This document shows positions 1-12,600 of a stretch of 64,000 bases of DNA, piece after piece. Position numbers and translations under genes: made by a program. Position 1 is the stretch's first letter; the number at the start of each line of letters is the position of its first letter. The stretch spans positions 682,001 through 746,000 of the forward strand of contig JAIXMN010000011.1 of assembly GCA_025716815.1 (NCBI GenBank), written 5' to 3'. Source of the DNA: Dichotomocladium elegans (Eukaryota > Mucoromycota > Mucoromycetes > Mucorales > Lichtheimiaceae). Below the pieces are notes generated by a model. It had not been told where the DNA came from. It did not search any database and was given only the letters and a program-made list of their open reading frames with translations.

Positions 1-1231
1 GCCGTGTTCTGGATGATCATGTCATCATTTGATTCGCATGCATGTATGATCTTTTCGATGGTTTCTTCAGGGACAACCTAGGAGATCGATCACAGACATT
101 AGTGGATTTGAAAACAATCGTCGCCTAGAAAGAAGTATGGTACGCACCCCCGCCAGTTCATTGATTGTAGCAGGTTTAATGGTTTCGCCGACATGGAGGA
201 CCGACGCACTTTGAAGATAGGTGATAGCTTTACGCAAATCACCGTTCGATGCTTTGATCAATGCGTCCACTGTCTACATAGGACAGAGACATATCAACCC
301 TCTTTTTCCAATCCAGAATCCATGCTGTGAACCTCGTCACTTACGCCTTTTCCTAGCGCGACATTCTCTAGCCTGCTGATTTCCTCAATTCTGGCCGTTA
401 GATCGGATACCGGCAGGGATTTGAATCGGAACTTAGCACACCGTGATGTGATGGGCTCAATTATCCTATCGTACCAGTTGTACTGATGACTGCATTCCTT
501 TGTCAACTCATATTTAATCTTACCTGCTCACATAGTTGCAGATAATGCAGAACCGAGTTGTCTTGGAATATGTTTCCATCGTCCGTCGCAGTGCTGACTG
601 GGCATCCTTGGTCATCGAGTCTGCCTCATCGAGAATCACTAGTTTGTATTGTGGGCATGGGTAACCATCCACCTTTGCCGTCACCGCCGCTCGCGAGAAT
701 GTCTTTACTTTTTCGCGAACGATCTGGATACCGCGTTCATCGGAGGCATTCAACTCCAGTACACGTGACTTATACAGCGACGGCCTGCATTCATTCTTCG
801 CGTTAGTGGCCGCTATGGAAAGCAGGAAAACATACTTGCCCGTAGAGTTGTCTGGCAAGAGCAAGAACAGTCGAGGTTTTTCCGGTACCGGGAGGGCCGT
901 AGAACAATAAGTGAGGGAGCTATGTGAACAAGGCATGTCGTCGCTGTGTTGGCATTATTCCATCTCGAGTATAGGTCGTCGCCCGCGGCCCTTACATTTT
1001 CCGAAGTCATTGACTTTTTCAAAACACGAACAACTTGTTCTTGCGATGCAATATCATCTATGGTCTTTGGGCGACTTTTTTTTTTTTGATTGATCAATAA
1101 CTTTTTTTTCTCTTGTTTGAATGAGGGGGACAGCATACTCACTACTTCTCAACCCATGGTTTTGCTTCCTCCTTCTCCTCCTCTTTGTGATTACGGTTCA
1201 CATTAGTGCGTGCTTGAAAGAATGAATTCAT
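1..1231 (-). CDS. RFC2: Replication factor C small subunit (yeast Rfc2 / human RFC4 type), 3' end outside window
   Basis: Clamp-loader AAA+ ATPase subunit that helps load PCNA onto primed DNA in the nucleus. Spliced in several exons. Exon 1 starts MNSFFQA (ATG at 1231) and reaches PWVEKY, with the donor after 1143. The next exon resumes at 1074 with RPKTIDD. Further exons give the Walker [11 protein letters not shown], the RFC-box segment [10 protein letters not shown], Walker [10 protein letters not shown], the SRC arginine-finger motif (TSRCAKF) and the lid segment NGDLRKAIT. The RFC4/Rfc2 assignment rests on the N-terminus and on [15 protein letters not shown] followed by YPCPQYK. The gene runs off the window's left edge after an exon ending in QNT, so the C-terminal collar is missing. 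It is divergent from the flavin reductase gene, with 177 nt between the start codons. The exact acceptor before [10 protein letters not shown] is uncertain. Confidence 0.93.
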
Positions 1232-1408
1232 ATTATTTTTGGAATAAGCAAAGTGGTGTGGTATAGACACAGGATTCAGTTAAAAGGGACTGAGCGCGTT
1301 GCGCGTGAAGTCGCGCTCCTTGTCCAAGCTTCGTGAGAGCGGAGCTGGGGGCCGCGGGAGGGGGGAGGCACGCAAAAGAGTCCGAGTCACGCACCTCAAT
1401 CACAGCGG

Positions 1409-2503
1409 ATGAGTCCCAGCCGTTTGCTTGTCATGTTTTTATTCCGTCGCGTCTCGGCGCAGTGCCAGTTCCGCGCGTTTTCAATCCTACGTCGCCATTA
1501 TGCAACGAGCAACAATGGCAGCAACGCCATTGCTGAAGAAGTTCGGAAGGTGATGCGTCGTGTCCCGCAGCCTGTCGTTGTGGTCACTACATCCAATTCC
1601 GGTACCTCCAATGCAACTTCCGCTTGTACACGGCAACGGCGCGGCGTTACGGTTTCCTCATTCACGCCCATCTGCCTGGAGCCTGAACCGCTTGTTTCAT
1701 TCTGTGTTCGGATTCCGTCGCGGGCGTCGGACCTGCTTCATGCAGCAGGAGGCATGATCGTCAATATCTTGTCGCACGAACAAGTCCAGCAGTCCATCGC
1801 ATTCTCATCCCCCGATAAGGCCGATCAGTTTAAAGATATCCCATTCTATGACGATCCCAGCACACAACTCCCTGTTCTAATGGGCTCTCTTGGCTCAATG
1901 CATTGTAAGACCCTCAAAGTACTCGAACTGGGCGATCATGAGCTCTGGATCACACGTGTAATCAAGGTGGACCACGGCGTCGGCAGTACACATGGGCGGC
2001 GCGAGGAAGCCCAACCGCTTCTATACCATGATCGGATGTATCGCAGCATCGGTGAGCAAGTTTTTATGAAGAAATTCGAAGATAATACGAGCATTGATCA
2101 GCGACAGTGGACACACCGGGCCCATGTTCGTATGGCGTGGAATTACCTCAGGGAGTTAGGTAGCAAAGAAGCAGCGACTCCCGTCATTAAGGACACCATC
2201 TGCCGTCATTTTGAGATGAATCCGTCCACTCACCTCAAGTACCATGAGACCATCACGTCCTTCTATATCCACCTCGTCCACCTTGCACTTGTCGAAACGA
2301 AACAGACTTCCTCTAAGGATACAGACGACTTTTTCGAATTCATTGAAATGTTTCCCACTTTGACAGATCAAAGTGCCATTCACAAGTACTACTCGCCAGC
2401 AGTGCTGAAGTCTGATGAGGCACGCACCCAGTATGTACCTCCCGACTTGCAACCTCTCCCTTCAAAATTACTACCTGAATCCGTATCGAAACAAATACAG
2501 TAG
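1409..2503 (+). CDS. Flavin reductase-like (FMN-binding split barrel) protein, probably mitochondrial
   Basis: Single-exon 364-residue protein. The first ~35 residues are rich in Arg, Ser and hydrophobics with no acids (RRVSAQ, FSILRRHYAT), which suggests a mitochondrial presequence. Residues about 50-200 match the flavin reductase-like domain. The family core is visible in order: a PQPVVVVTT strand, GVTVSSFTPICLEPEPLVSFC, PSRASDLL, FMVN-type strand GGMIVNILS, and a late ELGDHELWITRVIKVDHG strand. Family members bind FMN and reduce flavin or act as oxygenase partners; the substrate cannot be told here. The C-terminal ~150 residues are helical and of unknown role. The start ATG was chosen because it gives the presequence; the longer upstream reading lies in another frame. 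It shares a short divergent upstream region with the RFC gene. Confidence 0.8.
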   Translation: MSPSRLLVMFLFRRVSAQCQFRAFSILRRHYATSNNGSNAIAEEVRKVMRRVPQPVVVVTTSNSGTSNATSACTRQRRGVTVSSFTPICLEPEPLVSFCVRIPSRASDLLHAAGGMIVNILSHEQVQQSIAFSSPDKADQFKDIPFYDDPSTQLPVLMGSLGSMHCKTLKVLELGDHELWITRVIKVDHGVGSTHGRREEAQPLLYHDRMYRSIGEQVFMKKFEDNTSIDQRQWTHRAHVRMAWNYLRELGSKEAATPVIKDTICRHFEMNPSTHLKYHETITSFYIHLVHLALVETKQTSSKDTDDFFEFIEMFPTLTDQSAIHKYYSPAVLKSDEARTQYVPPDLQPLPSKLLPESVSKQIQ

Positions 2504-2765
2504 AGTTTTATATGCCTATAGTTTTTATTAATATCGCGCCACGTTAAATGGTGGGAAAATATAGTTTCATCCGGTGCAACATCGTGCTTGCATTTACACA
2601 ATAGGCATTCAAAGAAAGAAATGTTCGCACGATATTGCCGGACCTAATTTTTTCATAACCTACAAGACACTCTTGCTTTTATTTCCTTTTTCCTTTCCTC
2701 TACACAAATTATTTTAACTTCCTCCCTCTCATTTTTCTCTTCAATTGCAATTCCCTCTTACGCTA

Positions 2766-5702
2766 ATGGCAGCGGAGGATGATGAACAAACACCACTCCT
2801 TGATACCCCTGTATCGGCAAGACAAAGACGACACCACAGCGGCGGTGGGTCTGAACTAGCAACCTTGCGAAAAAAGAAACATTGGGCTATTTGGATATAT
2901 GGACTCGTACTTGGCTTCACATGTTTTCTGGCCCTTTTTGTGTATGGCGTCAGATCCTCACTTCCTACGCCGCTTTCTGACCGGGCAGCAGAAGCTGCAG
3001 ACGCGTTTGCGGGTATCCATGCCTATGAAGCTTATCTCACCCAATTCACCCAGCAGCCCCACCCTGTCAATTCACGTGAAAACATTGCAGTCAAATCTTG
3101 GCTGGATTCGGTTGTGCTTGATCTTGAGAGAGAAGCAATCGACAGAGGGGTCAAGGTCGATGTTATCACCAACGACGAGACTGTGATAATGGCTGCAGAG
3201 AGGTTCTGGGGCAAAGGTTTGCGTCGATATACGCTATGCAGATTCCCCACCGACTTACGTTAATGTTATTTATTTGAATTAAAGAGGAATATTACGTGGT
3301 CGGGTCTCGGAATGTGATCGTTCGTGTCCGCGGCACGCTAGGAACAGAGGATGCTGTCCTTGTCAATGCTCATTATGGTAATTTGGAAAAAAGGCGAAAG
3401 GTATAACTGGGAAGAAATTGTTAATTAACGCGGACCATAGACACTGTCCCGACGGGTTACGGTGCTACTGACGACGGCACAGGCGTCGCCGTGGTAATGG
3501 AGCTGCTGCGCTATTTTATCCGTCACCCTCCCAATCACACCATTATTTTCTTGTTCAACAACTTTGAGGAGGGTGGTCTTATTGGCGCAGAGCAGTTTGT
3601 CAAGCATCCTTGGTTTCCTACGGTTAAGTTGGTGATTAACCTAGGCAAGGTTTAACACGAGCATACTTCTCCATGCATATCGGGTCTAACTAATAGCTTT
3701 TTATTACAGAGGGAGCTGGAGCAGGCGGTCGAGCTCTCTTGTTCCGCTGTACCAGCTTGGCAGCTGCCAAGCTCATGGCAGCCCATTCTTCGCTGTCCCA
3801 CGCATCGCCTTTGGGCAACGACATGCTGAAATTGGGTTTGATAAAAAGGTATATATATATATATATATGCGTGTGTGTGTATGTTTCTTATCGGATTATA
3901 TCATGTATGATCTTTATCATCATATTAGCGATACAGACATCTCGGTATTTTCAGAACATGGCAAACCTGGGCTGGATATCGCATTTTATGCCCCTCGTTC
4001 GCATTACCACACACCCCGAGACAATCTTAATTATACGTCGGCTAGCTCCGTACAACACATGGGCCAAATGACCCTCGAGCTTCTTCAGGCTCTTGACAAC
4101 GACGATGCAATCTATACTGAGGAACATGAGACCAAAGCAGTTTATTTTGACGTTATCGGCCGCTTTATGTTTGCCTACTCCTTTGTTGCTTATGGCAAAC
4201 TCAACACATTTTCTATGATCCTGATCCCGGTTATTGGACTTTTGTGGACCTTGGCCGTCAGCAAGCCTGGGAAGGTCAAGAGACTTGGCCGGAAAATCGC
4301 AATGCTAGCCCAAGGCTTTGTCGCTGCATTCGTCGGTCTAATTGTAGCTGTTGTTTTCACTGGCACCACTGCCATTGGACTGAACCGTGTGAATCCTCTG
4401 GTAAGAATATTCACCTGGCAAATCCGAACTAAAAAAATAAAGCGGATTTTATTATAGGTTACCTACGGTAATGTCATTATTGTTGCGTTTACGCTCTTCC
4501 TATCTGGTATCCTCGGCCTGCTCGTCGCTCAAATGGCACTTACCAAGATCAAGTTCATGAATCGTTCCTTATCATCCTTTGAAACAAGTCTCTATGGTCT
4601 GACTGGTTTCTGGTGGCTCCTCTTGCTGGCTGGCAATTACGCAGGTTCAAGGGATATTGCAGCGTTGTTTTTTGCCATTTTTATTTTTGCCAGCAATGGT
4701 ATTGCCACTATATTATATCATGCTTTACCAGCAAACAGCCTTATGCGGATGCCACTTGTCATTGTTGCGCAGATGACTGTTCCTTTGGTCATTCTTCTGG
4801 ATCAGTGCTTTTTGATCATGGATACTATGCGTCATGCAACGGTCGATGGAACGCCTGAAATTGGAGGTTTGAAGATAACCGTTAATTTCCCCCCCCCAAG
4901 AACTCACCTATGATATATGCCAGTATACGCACTTATCGCCATTCCGATCGTGCTTTTGGTATTACAGCTTCTTCCATGGGTCCACCTTGCTGGCCAAAAG
5001 CATGCTGCTGCCATCACAACGGCTACCCTCTTCGTGCTGTTTTTTGCTATTTGCTGGGTTCTGCCTCCTTTCAACGACCACTGGTCACCTAATAAGATAC
5101 TCTTCAGCCAGGAATATAATGTCAATGCGTCCATTGCAACGGTGAACATGACAGCCGCATGGGGTGTCTCTCAGACACTGACCAAGGTGCTTCAACCCAG
5201 TGAAATAGCCACAATGACATGCGGTACCTGGAACAAGCACCAAACACGTTGTCAGTACCAAACCAACTTGCTTCCCGTCTATCCGACCCAACTTGGCGAA
5301 TTCACCCTGGATAACGTCGCAAAAGAATGCACGGATGACCAGATATGCACCATGGCTATCCAATTTCATTCCAAGAACAGTCTGCTTTGTCGGGCGCGGT
5401 TTAATGTGGATGACATCCGCAACATACACAAGGTCTGGTCGAAGGGCCTGGAGACGCCAGAAAAGGCGGAGATCAACTCCTTTGTCATGTACAATCTTGA
5501 GTACAATGAACCATTTGAATTCAAGGTCCAGTACAAGGCAGGAACAAATGGAACAACGACCGTAGGCTGCTCCTATGATGAATGGACAAAGGGGGAGATC
5601 CCTGCGTTCTCGGACTTTTTGGAGCGGGTAGACAAGGACACGACCCTTTTGATACGTGGCCAGGGCTTAGCTACAGTGAATTACGCCACGCTGGACATGT
5701 GA
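2766..5702 (+). CDS. M28-family vacuolar/ER membrane metalloprotease (Pff1/ERMP1 type)
   Basis: Seven exons (2766-3216, 3285-3377, 3441-3644, 3710-3848, 3929-4400, 4458-4866, 4924-5702) join to 848 codons without a stop. Order: cytosolic head, one membrane segment around residues 39-62, a luminal zinc aminopeptidase-like domain, then many membrane segments and a luminal C-terminal domain. Metal and catalytic motifs of family M28 are present: AHYDTVPTGYGATDDG (His-Asp, then Asp), FNNFEEGGLIGAEQF (Glu-Glu) and SHYHTPRDN (His). The layout matches yeast Pff1 and mammalian ERMP1/Felix-ina; the substrate of this family is poorly defined. Intron 3 starts GCAAGG, a GC-AG donor, which is the only join that keeps frame. 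The ATG at 2766 is the first in frame; earlier in-frame codons lack ATG. A Tc1-type remnant begins about 30 bp after the stop. Confidence 0.92.
3850..3881 (+). repeat. AT/GT microsatellite inside an intron
   Basis: A run of about nine AT units followed by GT units lies just after the splice donor of M28 intron 4. The intron still has a usable acceptor at 3928. Confidence 0.9.
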
Positions 5703-5731
5703 AATGGAACCAACTTATCTATCCAAGGAGG

Positions 5732-7040
5732 CATGCACTATTTTTCAAAATCAAAATCGATCCCTGCCAGCTCTGAAGTCGCAGGATCACAAAAAATAAA
5801 ATCGCGTTTTGCCCAGAATACGCTTGAATGTCACATGCATACATGGAAAGATGCCGCACAGAAAAAGCTTGACAGATCCATCTCTTCCTTTGACTCTTTT
5901 CTCTTTTATATACTTTTACATTCTGAAATGAGCAATCTATTTTTTTACGATGGACAAGGCCATGTCGTTGATGAGGAAAAGTACTCTCTGCAACCCATTT
6001 GTTCTCACACTGAAAAACTGCGTAGCATACTTTGCAGAAGATAACTCTGAGCTTATTGCTACGCACATATCCAATGGAAAGGAATAAACAGGTATCAAGC
6101 GCAGCTATACAGCGCACACTGAGCAAGACAAGGTCATGTTTTTCAAACTGATTTTGAGAAGCCCTTGAGTGGCATCAGCTGCTGCAAACAGTTTAGGAAT
6201 CCATGTTCGTTCAGCCCAGCGATGGATATTAGAGTACGAGAGGAACCTGACAGCATCTTTGAAAAACCTAACGCGAAGCGTCGTTCGCGTATTCTCAATG
6301 AAGAACATCAGTGCGTTTATTTAGAATGCGGTGATGAGAATCTATCCATTGTTCTAGAGCAGCTGATGAGGCAATTGCTCCAAAGATTTTAAGGGTCTCA
6401 AAGTATCTAAAACGACGCTCCATCGATCTATGAAAAACGAATGCAACTTGTTATTGAAATGCCTCGGTTTTAGCCTGTAGACAGGAAGGGTGCTGCGAAG
6501 ATCCAAGAGCGCGCCTCGACTGGGTGCGCAGACGGGGACAGGACCGACATCGACTTTAGAAAAACTGCGTTTATCTTGGTGAGTCCGGATTCCATGTTGA
6601 TATCCTGCAGTGGCCACAATACCGAAGATAAGAACAAAGACAACCGCATTAAATGTACCTTGAGACTCGCGCAGCCACCAACCAAGGAAAGAGAGAGGAC
6701 ATGTCAATCTCAAGTCGCGAGCAGAGGAATTGTAATTGGACATTATATCAGCCTCCTTAAGGCTACGATTGACGAGATGGATAAGTATGAGCTTATGAAG
6801 GGCCATTATTTGGTAAAGGATAATGCACCTATGCGTAAAGCTGAGGATATCTCTAAATACATCGAGTATCGAGGATATCGACATGCTTAACTTCCACCAT
6901 ACTCGCCTGAGCTCAATCCGATTGAGCAGTTTTGGTCGGTTGTGAAGAGCAAAGTAAAAGGCAATAGGTTACCCTTGTTCCAATCTGCAATCCTCTAAAA
7001 TTCCGGATCCTCTGTAGATTAAAGATATTAGTCTAGCTCA
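5732..7040 (+). mobile_element. Decayed Tc1/mariner (IS630-like) transposon, copy A
   Basis: The left end CACTATTTTTCAAAATCAAA matches the left end of copy C near 39.4 kb. Inside is a transposase relic reading MSNLFFYDGQGHV, then frameshifts and stops. The C-terminal part shows the family's second Asp motif (VKDNAP) and the last acidic motif LPPYSPELNPIEQFW. A recognisable first-Asp segment (DESGFH in copy C) is disrupted here. The element is therefore non-autonomous and old. It sits about 30 bp beyond the M28 stop codon and could form part of that gene's 3' region. The right terminus is not clear; homology with copy B continues into the following repeat module. Confidence 0.85.
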
Positions 7041-7059
7041 AATGCCTTGAGAGGAGAGG

Positions 7060-7310
7060 CTATGGGAGTTGTGTAAGACCGTGGTTTGGCTGCACCCACG
7101 CAGGGCTCCCGCCACGCAGGGCTCCCGCCATGGCTTCGTTGAGGTGCTTTTGTTTTCGTCTGCTTCCTCCGTTGCTTCCGCCAATGCTTCTGCCATTGTT
7201 ACCGCAACGGCACACCTGGCTGCCTTCGGGGTAAGTTGAAGGGTAAGAAGGAGGCTGACATTTTCTCTTGACTAACGGGTAGGTCTCCTGCCTTCTTAAT
7301 CCATTTTTAC
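7060..7310 (+). repeat. Dispersed repeat module with intron-like tail, copy 1
   Basis: Homologous to a module after Tc1 copy B at 37.06-37.38 kb. Shared parts are a CCATGGCTTC start, a pyrimidine-rich strand, a segment ACCATTGTTACCGC-like, and a 3' tail GTAAGTTGAAG then about 25 nt then TTTTCTCTTGACTAAC. The tail looks like a splice donor plus branch site. A 15-nt direct duplication (CCACGCAGGGCTCCCG) occurs near its start. No convincing protein is encoded. Confidence 0.7.
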
Positions 7311-7706
7311 TTTATATGCGTCATAATTTTCCTCCCTCATGAAATTTATATATAACTTCCCTTTTCATTATTTAACGCATCTGATGTTGCTTTTGGTCAG
7401 TAGACATATGTGACTGTACACAGCCTCCACTGCTTTCGATCGAATGTCTTTATCTTTTTGCTCAGAGAACTATCCTTTTCAGGCCTAACACTCGCTGATA
7501 TCCTGTGCAGGAATGATTCGAGTAAAGATAATCCACTGCTTCATTGTAATGGGATTCATAAACTCAAGCCAGCGACGGACATCTGTGTACGCTGTGGCGC
7601 TAAAGATCTCTGTAAATAACAGGGCTCGTCACTTCAGAATGATGAATGGAAAGGGGTTGACGAGCTGATACAGACAACCTATTTATTTATACAAGCGAGC
7701 AAATGC

Positions 7707-7744
<38 letters not shown>

Positions 7745-7766
7745 TACAGAGGACACGAAGATATCA
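7311..7766. other. Intergenic, AT-rich, with (AT)n run
   Basis: No gene supported. A run of about 17 AT units occupies 7709-7742, immediately 3' of the PPOX-like gene's stop codon. A 69-codon reading frame at 7410-7619 has no recognisable features. Confidence 0.6.
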
Positions 7767-8565
7767 TTAGTCAATGATGGAGTTTTCCAACGAAGAAACA
7801 TCGCGCGCATGCTGGAGCTCTCTTGGGTCGAGTTCGCGCGTCGATGCAATCTTGGGCGGATCGCCAGACCACATTGACTTGGCCACGCGCCAAATCATGA
7901 CGGGCACTGTTTTATCCTTGAGCATATAGTGCACCGTTTCAGCCTCGACATGGATAAGAGAGATACGCGGATCGTCCTGACTACCATCATGGACGCCATC
8001 CTTCAAGTCGCCAAACCAAGCCTGGGAAAACAGATGGTGCAGTCCTGTGTCAGTCCATCGACATTTTCTCCATTCGCCATCCCAAAACACAATATGCTTC
8101 CGGATTCTCTTTTATATACCTTGAGCATGGGTGTATAAAGTTCTTTAATCTTCTGTCGGTCGTTGACGACCCTGGCCTTTCCAGAGATGCTCACCCACTC
8201 GGTCGTTGAGTTATCATAATATGCAAGGTTGACGTTCGGGTCTTCGTCGAGCTCCTTGAATTTTTGAGTTACGTTGTTTGAGAAGAACCATAAATCCGCT
8301 GGGGCATCATGAGAGGGCTAAAGAAAGTAACGCATCAGCGAAATAAAGATGAGTAATACAAAAACAATAATCCACCTACAGGACAAGGTGCCATAGCTCG
8401 ACTAACAAGACGACCGCTCTCAGCGCAGCGAGTGGTCATCATGCATACGGTATGATCCTTGAGCAGCTTGTACAAGTCCTCCAGCTTCTTCTCGGTGCTG
8501 GTGATGCTATCAGTGTTTTTATCAAGTACAGGATCCATCTTATTTATCGGTACTGAAGTTGACAT
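7767..8565 (-). CDS. Pyridoxamine 5'-phosphate oxidase-like FMN-binding protein (general stress protein 26 type)
   Basis: Three exons (8565-8380, 8317-8120, 8021-7767) give 212 residues. The fold is the FMN-binding split barrel of the PPOX-like superfamily: HTVCMMTTR with GRLVSRAMAP, then ADLWFFSNN, ELDEDPNVNLAYYD, and EWVSISGKARVVND. The C-terminal part contains AWFGDLKDG and DPRISLIHVEAETVHYM, which is the layout of the bacterial general stress protein 26 group and its fungal relatives. It is probably a cytosolic flavin-binding protein; no specific substrate can be assigned. The start codon is the second ATG of the frame (MSTSV) and agrees with the length of homologues; an ATG three codons upstream is also possible. 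Confidence 0.85.
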
Positions 8566-9681
8566 GAAATACAAAGAGGAAGCAGTTATTTATGCAAAAG
8601 TAAATAAAAAACCCACGCAGTTTATAAACAAAATCCTAGGTTCCGCAACGATTGGTGCAGAATGCGTGCATAATGATGCAACCTAGAGTAAAAGAAAAAG
8701 CCCGAAGGAGCGGGGTTTGCTATCATCGTTCGTTAAAAAAGAAAAAAAAGACTCTGCCTGCTATGGCAAAGTGTAGAAAGAAGGACTAATCCTCAATGAT
8801 CTTCAGATGACGGTATCAAAGTTCGAGCGATAATTCACGCACTGTGTTCCGTACTGTATCAGTACTCCATCGCCAACTGGAAAAGATTGGTTTTAAGGGA
8901 GTTGGAGACCAGATATCCTCACATCCACCGAGCCAACTCGTATGTCTGCCCCAAACGCTAAATAGGCACTAGTTGAAGTTGGAAATGAGCTGCACAACAT
9001 GTTTCTGCACCAGCTTCGTGAATGAAATAAATGGTCTCCTGCTGGATGTTTAATTCATCTATTGTAGAACACTTATTATGTGGTCCTCATGGAGACCCTT
9101 TGGGAAAAAGTTCCTTTTTCATAGAAATAACCAACCAGATTGTAACAAGTAGCTTGGATGTAATCCCGCTTGAGAAGACCATCAGTGAATATCTCTATAA
9201 ATCAATCGGGGTAGGTTTGGTCAATTCCGACTCTGCACACGACAGGATCACCATAACTAGCCACTTCCCAAGATACGCTCGAGTACGCTGAGAAGATGTT
9301 CATAAATTTTGTCTGTGCAGCATGCTCCGTAACTCATAGTTATTTGGTTGTTGCATCTTAGAACACTGCTACTACATATATAAAAGAAAAATGTATCTGT
9401 AAGAAAATCACCTTTTTATCGAGCCATGGTGATAATGGTTCTTTGCAATGGTGGCAATGGCTTACCATCGTCATTTTGGAGAGAGCACTTTTCTGGCGGA
9501 GAAATGCTAATGATCGACCACGGGGTGGCGGAACGCGTGCTGTGCTGAGACCTGCCAATTAAAGACCACGGCACTAAAGCTTATTAATTTATTCCTTGTG
9601 TTTTAATTGTCTTCTTTTCTTTTCTTCATCCCCCTTTCCTCTCTTTTAAATATATATACGCTTATACGTTAAATAGTCACC
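8566..9681. other. Intergenic region between PPOX-like and LtrA-like genes
   Basis: No gene could be supported. The stretch 9358-9558 (minus) opens a 66-codon frame with a CHHC cluster, but no further exons were found, so it is not called. CT-rich sequence (about 9595-9650) precedes the LtrA start and may be promoter or 5' leader. Confidence 0.5.
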
Positions 9682-12600
9682 ATGAGCACACGAAAGGGCA
9701 CTATGCGGCGAGGCCCTACCATGCGCGGCCGTGGGGGTTACCGTCCCCCTATCGGTGCTCGCCCTAGCCAACGGAGAAATCAAAACTACGACGACGAGGA
9801 ATTTCTCGCCTTGAACTCTACCCGCGAAGACGACCTTGAGATGGAGCAGATCGAGTTTAGAGATCAACGTAAAAGTGTCGGATCTGAGCGGCCATTATAT
9901 CGCCACGGCGACGAAACATTTGGCGATGTGATCTCACACCCCATCGAAGAGTTTCACGCGCACCGTGAACGTCGAAAGACCTTCATGGCAGATCTGAATG
10001 CTTGGAAGGCCCTGTCTCCTGAAGAGAAACTGCAAATGTACAGCGTTGATCCTTATACATCCCCTTTCTTGCTCGACTCAGCAAAAGCCACCCCCTTTTT
10101 TTTCTCTGTTCATCAACGTGAACTTAGTGATGCAGCATGTATATATACTGACTAACATGTTGGTAATAACCATATAATTAAATAGGCAAGCTGAAGAAGC
10201 GCAACACCACGAACACGATTACATTCTGGGTAAGCTCAATTTTATTATGTTTGTCTCAGACAATCAAATAAATCCATAAAATTTAGTCCTCCATTTCCGG
10301 CAGTTGCGAGGGAACCAGGGGTTTGCTCTCGATCACGACCGCGCAGAAGAGTTCGCAAAGTTGGCAAGTCTCTAGACTTAGCTGAGCCAGCTGTACTTGC
10401 GTATTAATCTCTTTCCGTAAACAGCTTAACCTATCACCAGATGAACGCATCCGATTCAACGGCGTACATGACACTGACGGTCTGACAGCTTTTTTGTACA
10501 AGATAAAGCGAGAATTTTCCATCAAAATCCATCACCACAAGTCAGATCATGGTGACCATCAGCACCACCATGACCTTGAACATAACCATAACAACCACAC
10601 CATGGAATTTAACGAAAATCTCTATGTGGAATTCAAACCGCGTTCAAACTATGTGCACTATCTGCCACCTGTTGAAGAAACCAGGAGACCGTTTTTCCAG
10701 TTGCGTATCATGACATCTTCTTCCTTCCTCGGGCGCGCGGGATACTTAACCTATTTGTTACACCCTTAGACACCCAGAGCCCGATCTCAGCGCGGACATT
10801 GGAGAGGAAAAGGCCGCTTCGTGGCTAGAACTATTCTACGACTTATTTTACGTGGCCACGCTGACCGAGTTTACACACAGCCATGTTATTAAGGACTGGA
10901 GCTCACTCGGAACCTACGCACAGTGGTTCATTATCACTTGGTGGGCATGGTGCGCTAGCTCATTGTAAGTTTACCTTTGGGTATTTCCCGGTGAGCTTGA
11001 CTCAAACCAGCGTATAAACATTTAGATATACCGCTCGTTTCAACACGTACGTATCAGCACAAGCAGGAAGGAGGATCATCCGGATACGAAGGGAGGAACT
11101 GACCCGAGAAAAAACCTATTAGGGATGATGTTGTACATCATATCTGGAAATTAATTGAGATGTGCGCTGTCAGTACGTGTACCACCATGATCCGTTTGAA
11201 GGGAAGAAAAAAGAATCTAACTTCCCCCATTTTCTGCAGTTTCCATGGCAGGTACCGCTCAACATTTTCTTACTTCTCCCGCATATGTTTACGGCTATAT
11301 TGGTAAGGAATCATTTTGGGAAAATGTGGATAACGATACTAAGTGTCTCTATCCTTTATACAAAAAAAAAAGCACTCAAAGCTGTTTTGGTGATCGAGTA
11401 CTCCATTGGTAAATTCCTTTATGACATTGGCGTGCAAAAAAATCAAACATGATCTGAACCGTTCTTTAAAAATAGTACTCGTTGTAGCCTTAATGGCTGG
11501 CTCTAAATCACGGATAGCTCTTGCTTTTTATGTCGGCGCCAATTTAATTTCAATCGCCTTATGGGGAGCTTCATTGGCTATCCTAGAGCAAAGTACTCAC
11601 CGTATCCTTTGGTACCTTGGTATCCTGACGGAAGTCTTGGTGAATGTCATTAGTCGTGGTGACCGGACCTTATCATGGGCTGCGAGTAACCTTGCCGAGC
11701 GCCTTGGTCTCCTTACGCTGATTGTGCTTGGTTAGTGCTGTGGAAAGCGAGATAACATAGACCGGCGCGTTGATATAATTTCATCTTATTTTTTTTTTTT
11801 TAAAAAAAAAAAGGTGAGAACCTAATTGGCTTGATCGGCTTGGTTGCGGCATCAGGTTTAAGCATTCTCATCATGTAAGTAGCCGCAAAAAAAAAAGACA
11901 AAGAAAAACAACAATGTCAAATTTATGAGAACATGTGTGTGTTAGGGCACCAAATTGGATGGCTGTCGTCATCATCTTCGGCTTCTTCTTCATGTACTTT
12001 GAAGACTTCACAAAAGAGGTAATATATTAGCCATCTTCATCAGGGCAAAGAATGATGAATGACAAAAAATACTACGAAATAGGTCTTTTTGCATAGCAAG
12101 CACCACCAGATCTGGGTCTACCTCCATTTCCCGTTACATTTGTGCCAAGTGGCGTTCGGTATTGCACTTATCAATACGTAAGCTTGTGGTCTGCGCCGAA
12201 GTTGTATGCGCAGTAGCTCTACGTGAACTGACGTGAACAATTGTTGATGTATTAAGGCTCAAAGTTTACCGATCGCAATTGATTGAGGACGGCAAGTTGT
12301 CTGAAGAAGAGTCCAGTCAAGCTGGAGCACATGGTGCGACTCCAAGTGGTAGCGAATCACATGGGACAAGCACCGAGAGTCATGGAAGCGGTAGCGAATC
12401 GCACGGAAGCGGCGGTGAGGCACACGGGAGCAATAGCGCAGCATCACCAGCGCCTAGCCACAGCGAAGCCGCATCCGCCGAAGGGAACGCTGGATCTGCA
12501 CATAAACTTGCCCGACGTGCTATCGAGTCGACTAGCCCATCCGAAGATCATTATTATACCCATCAATTGCGAACAGCCACGTCTATCCGCATTCAACAGC

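Noticed and set aside
9358..9558. Minus-strand frame with a CHHC zinc-like cluster
   Set aside because: No exon partner could be joined and no known domain fits.
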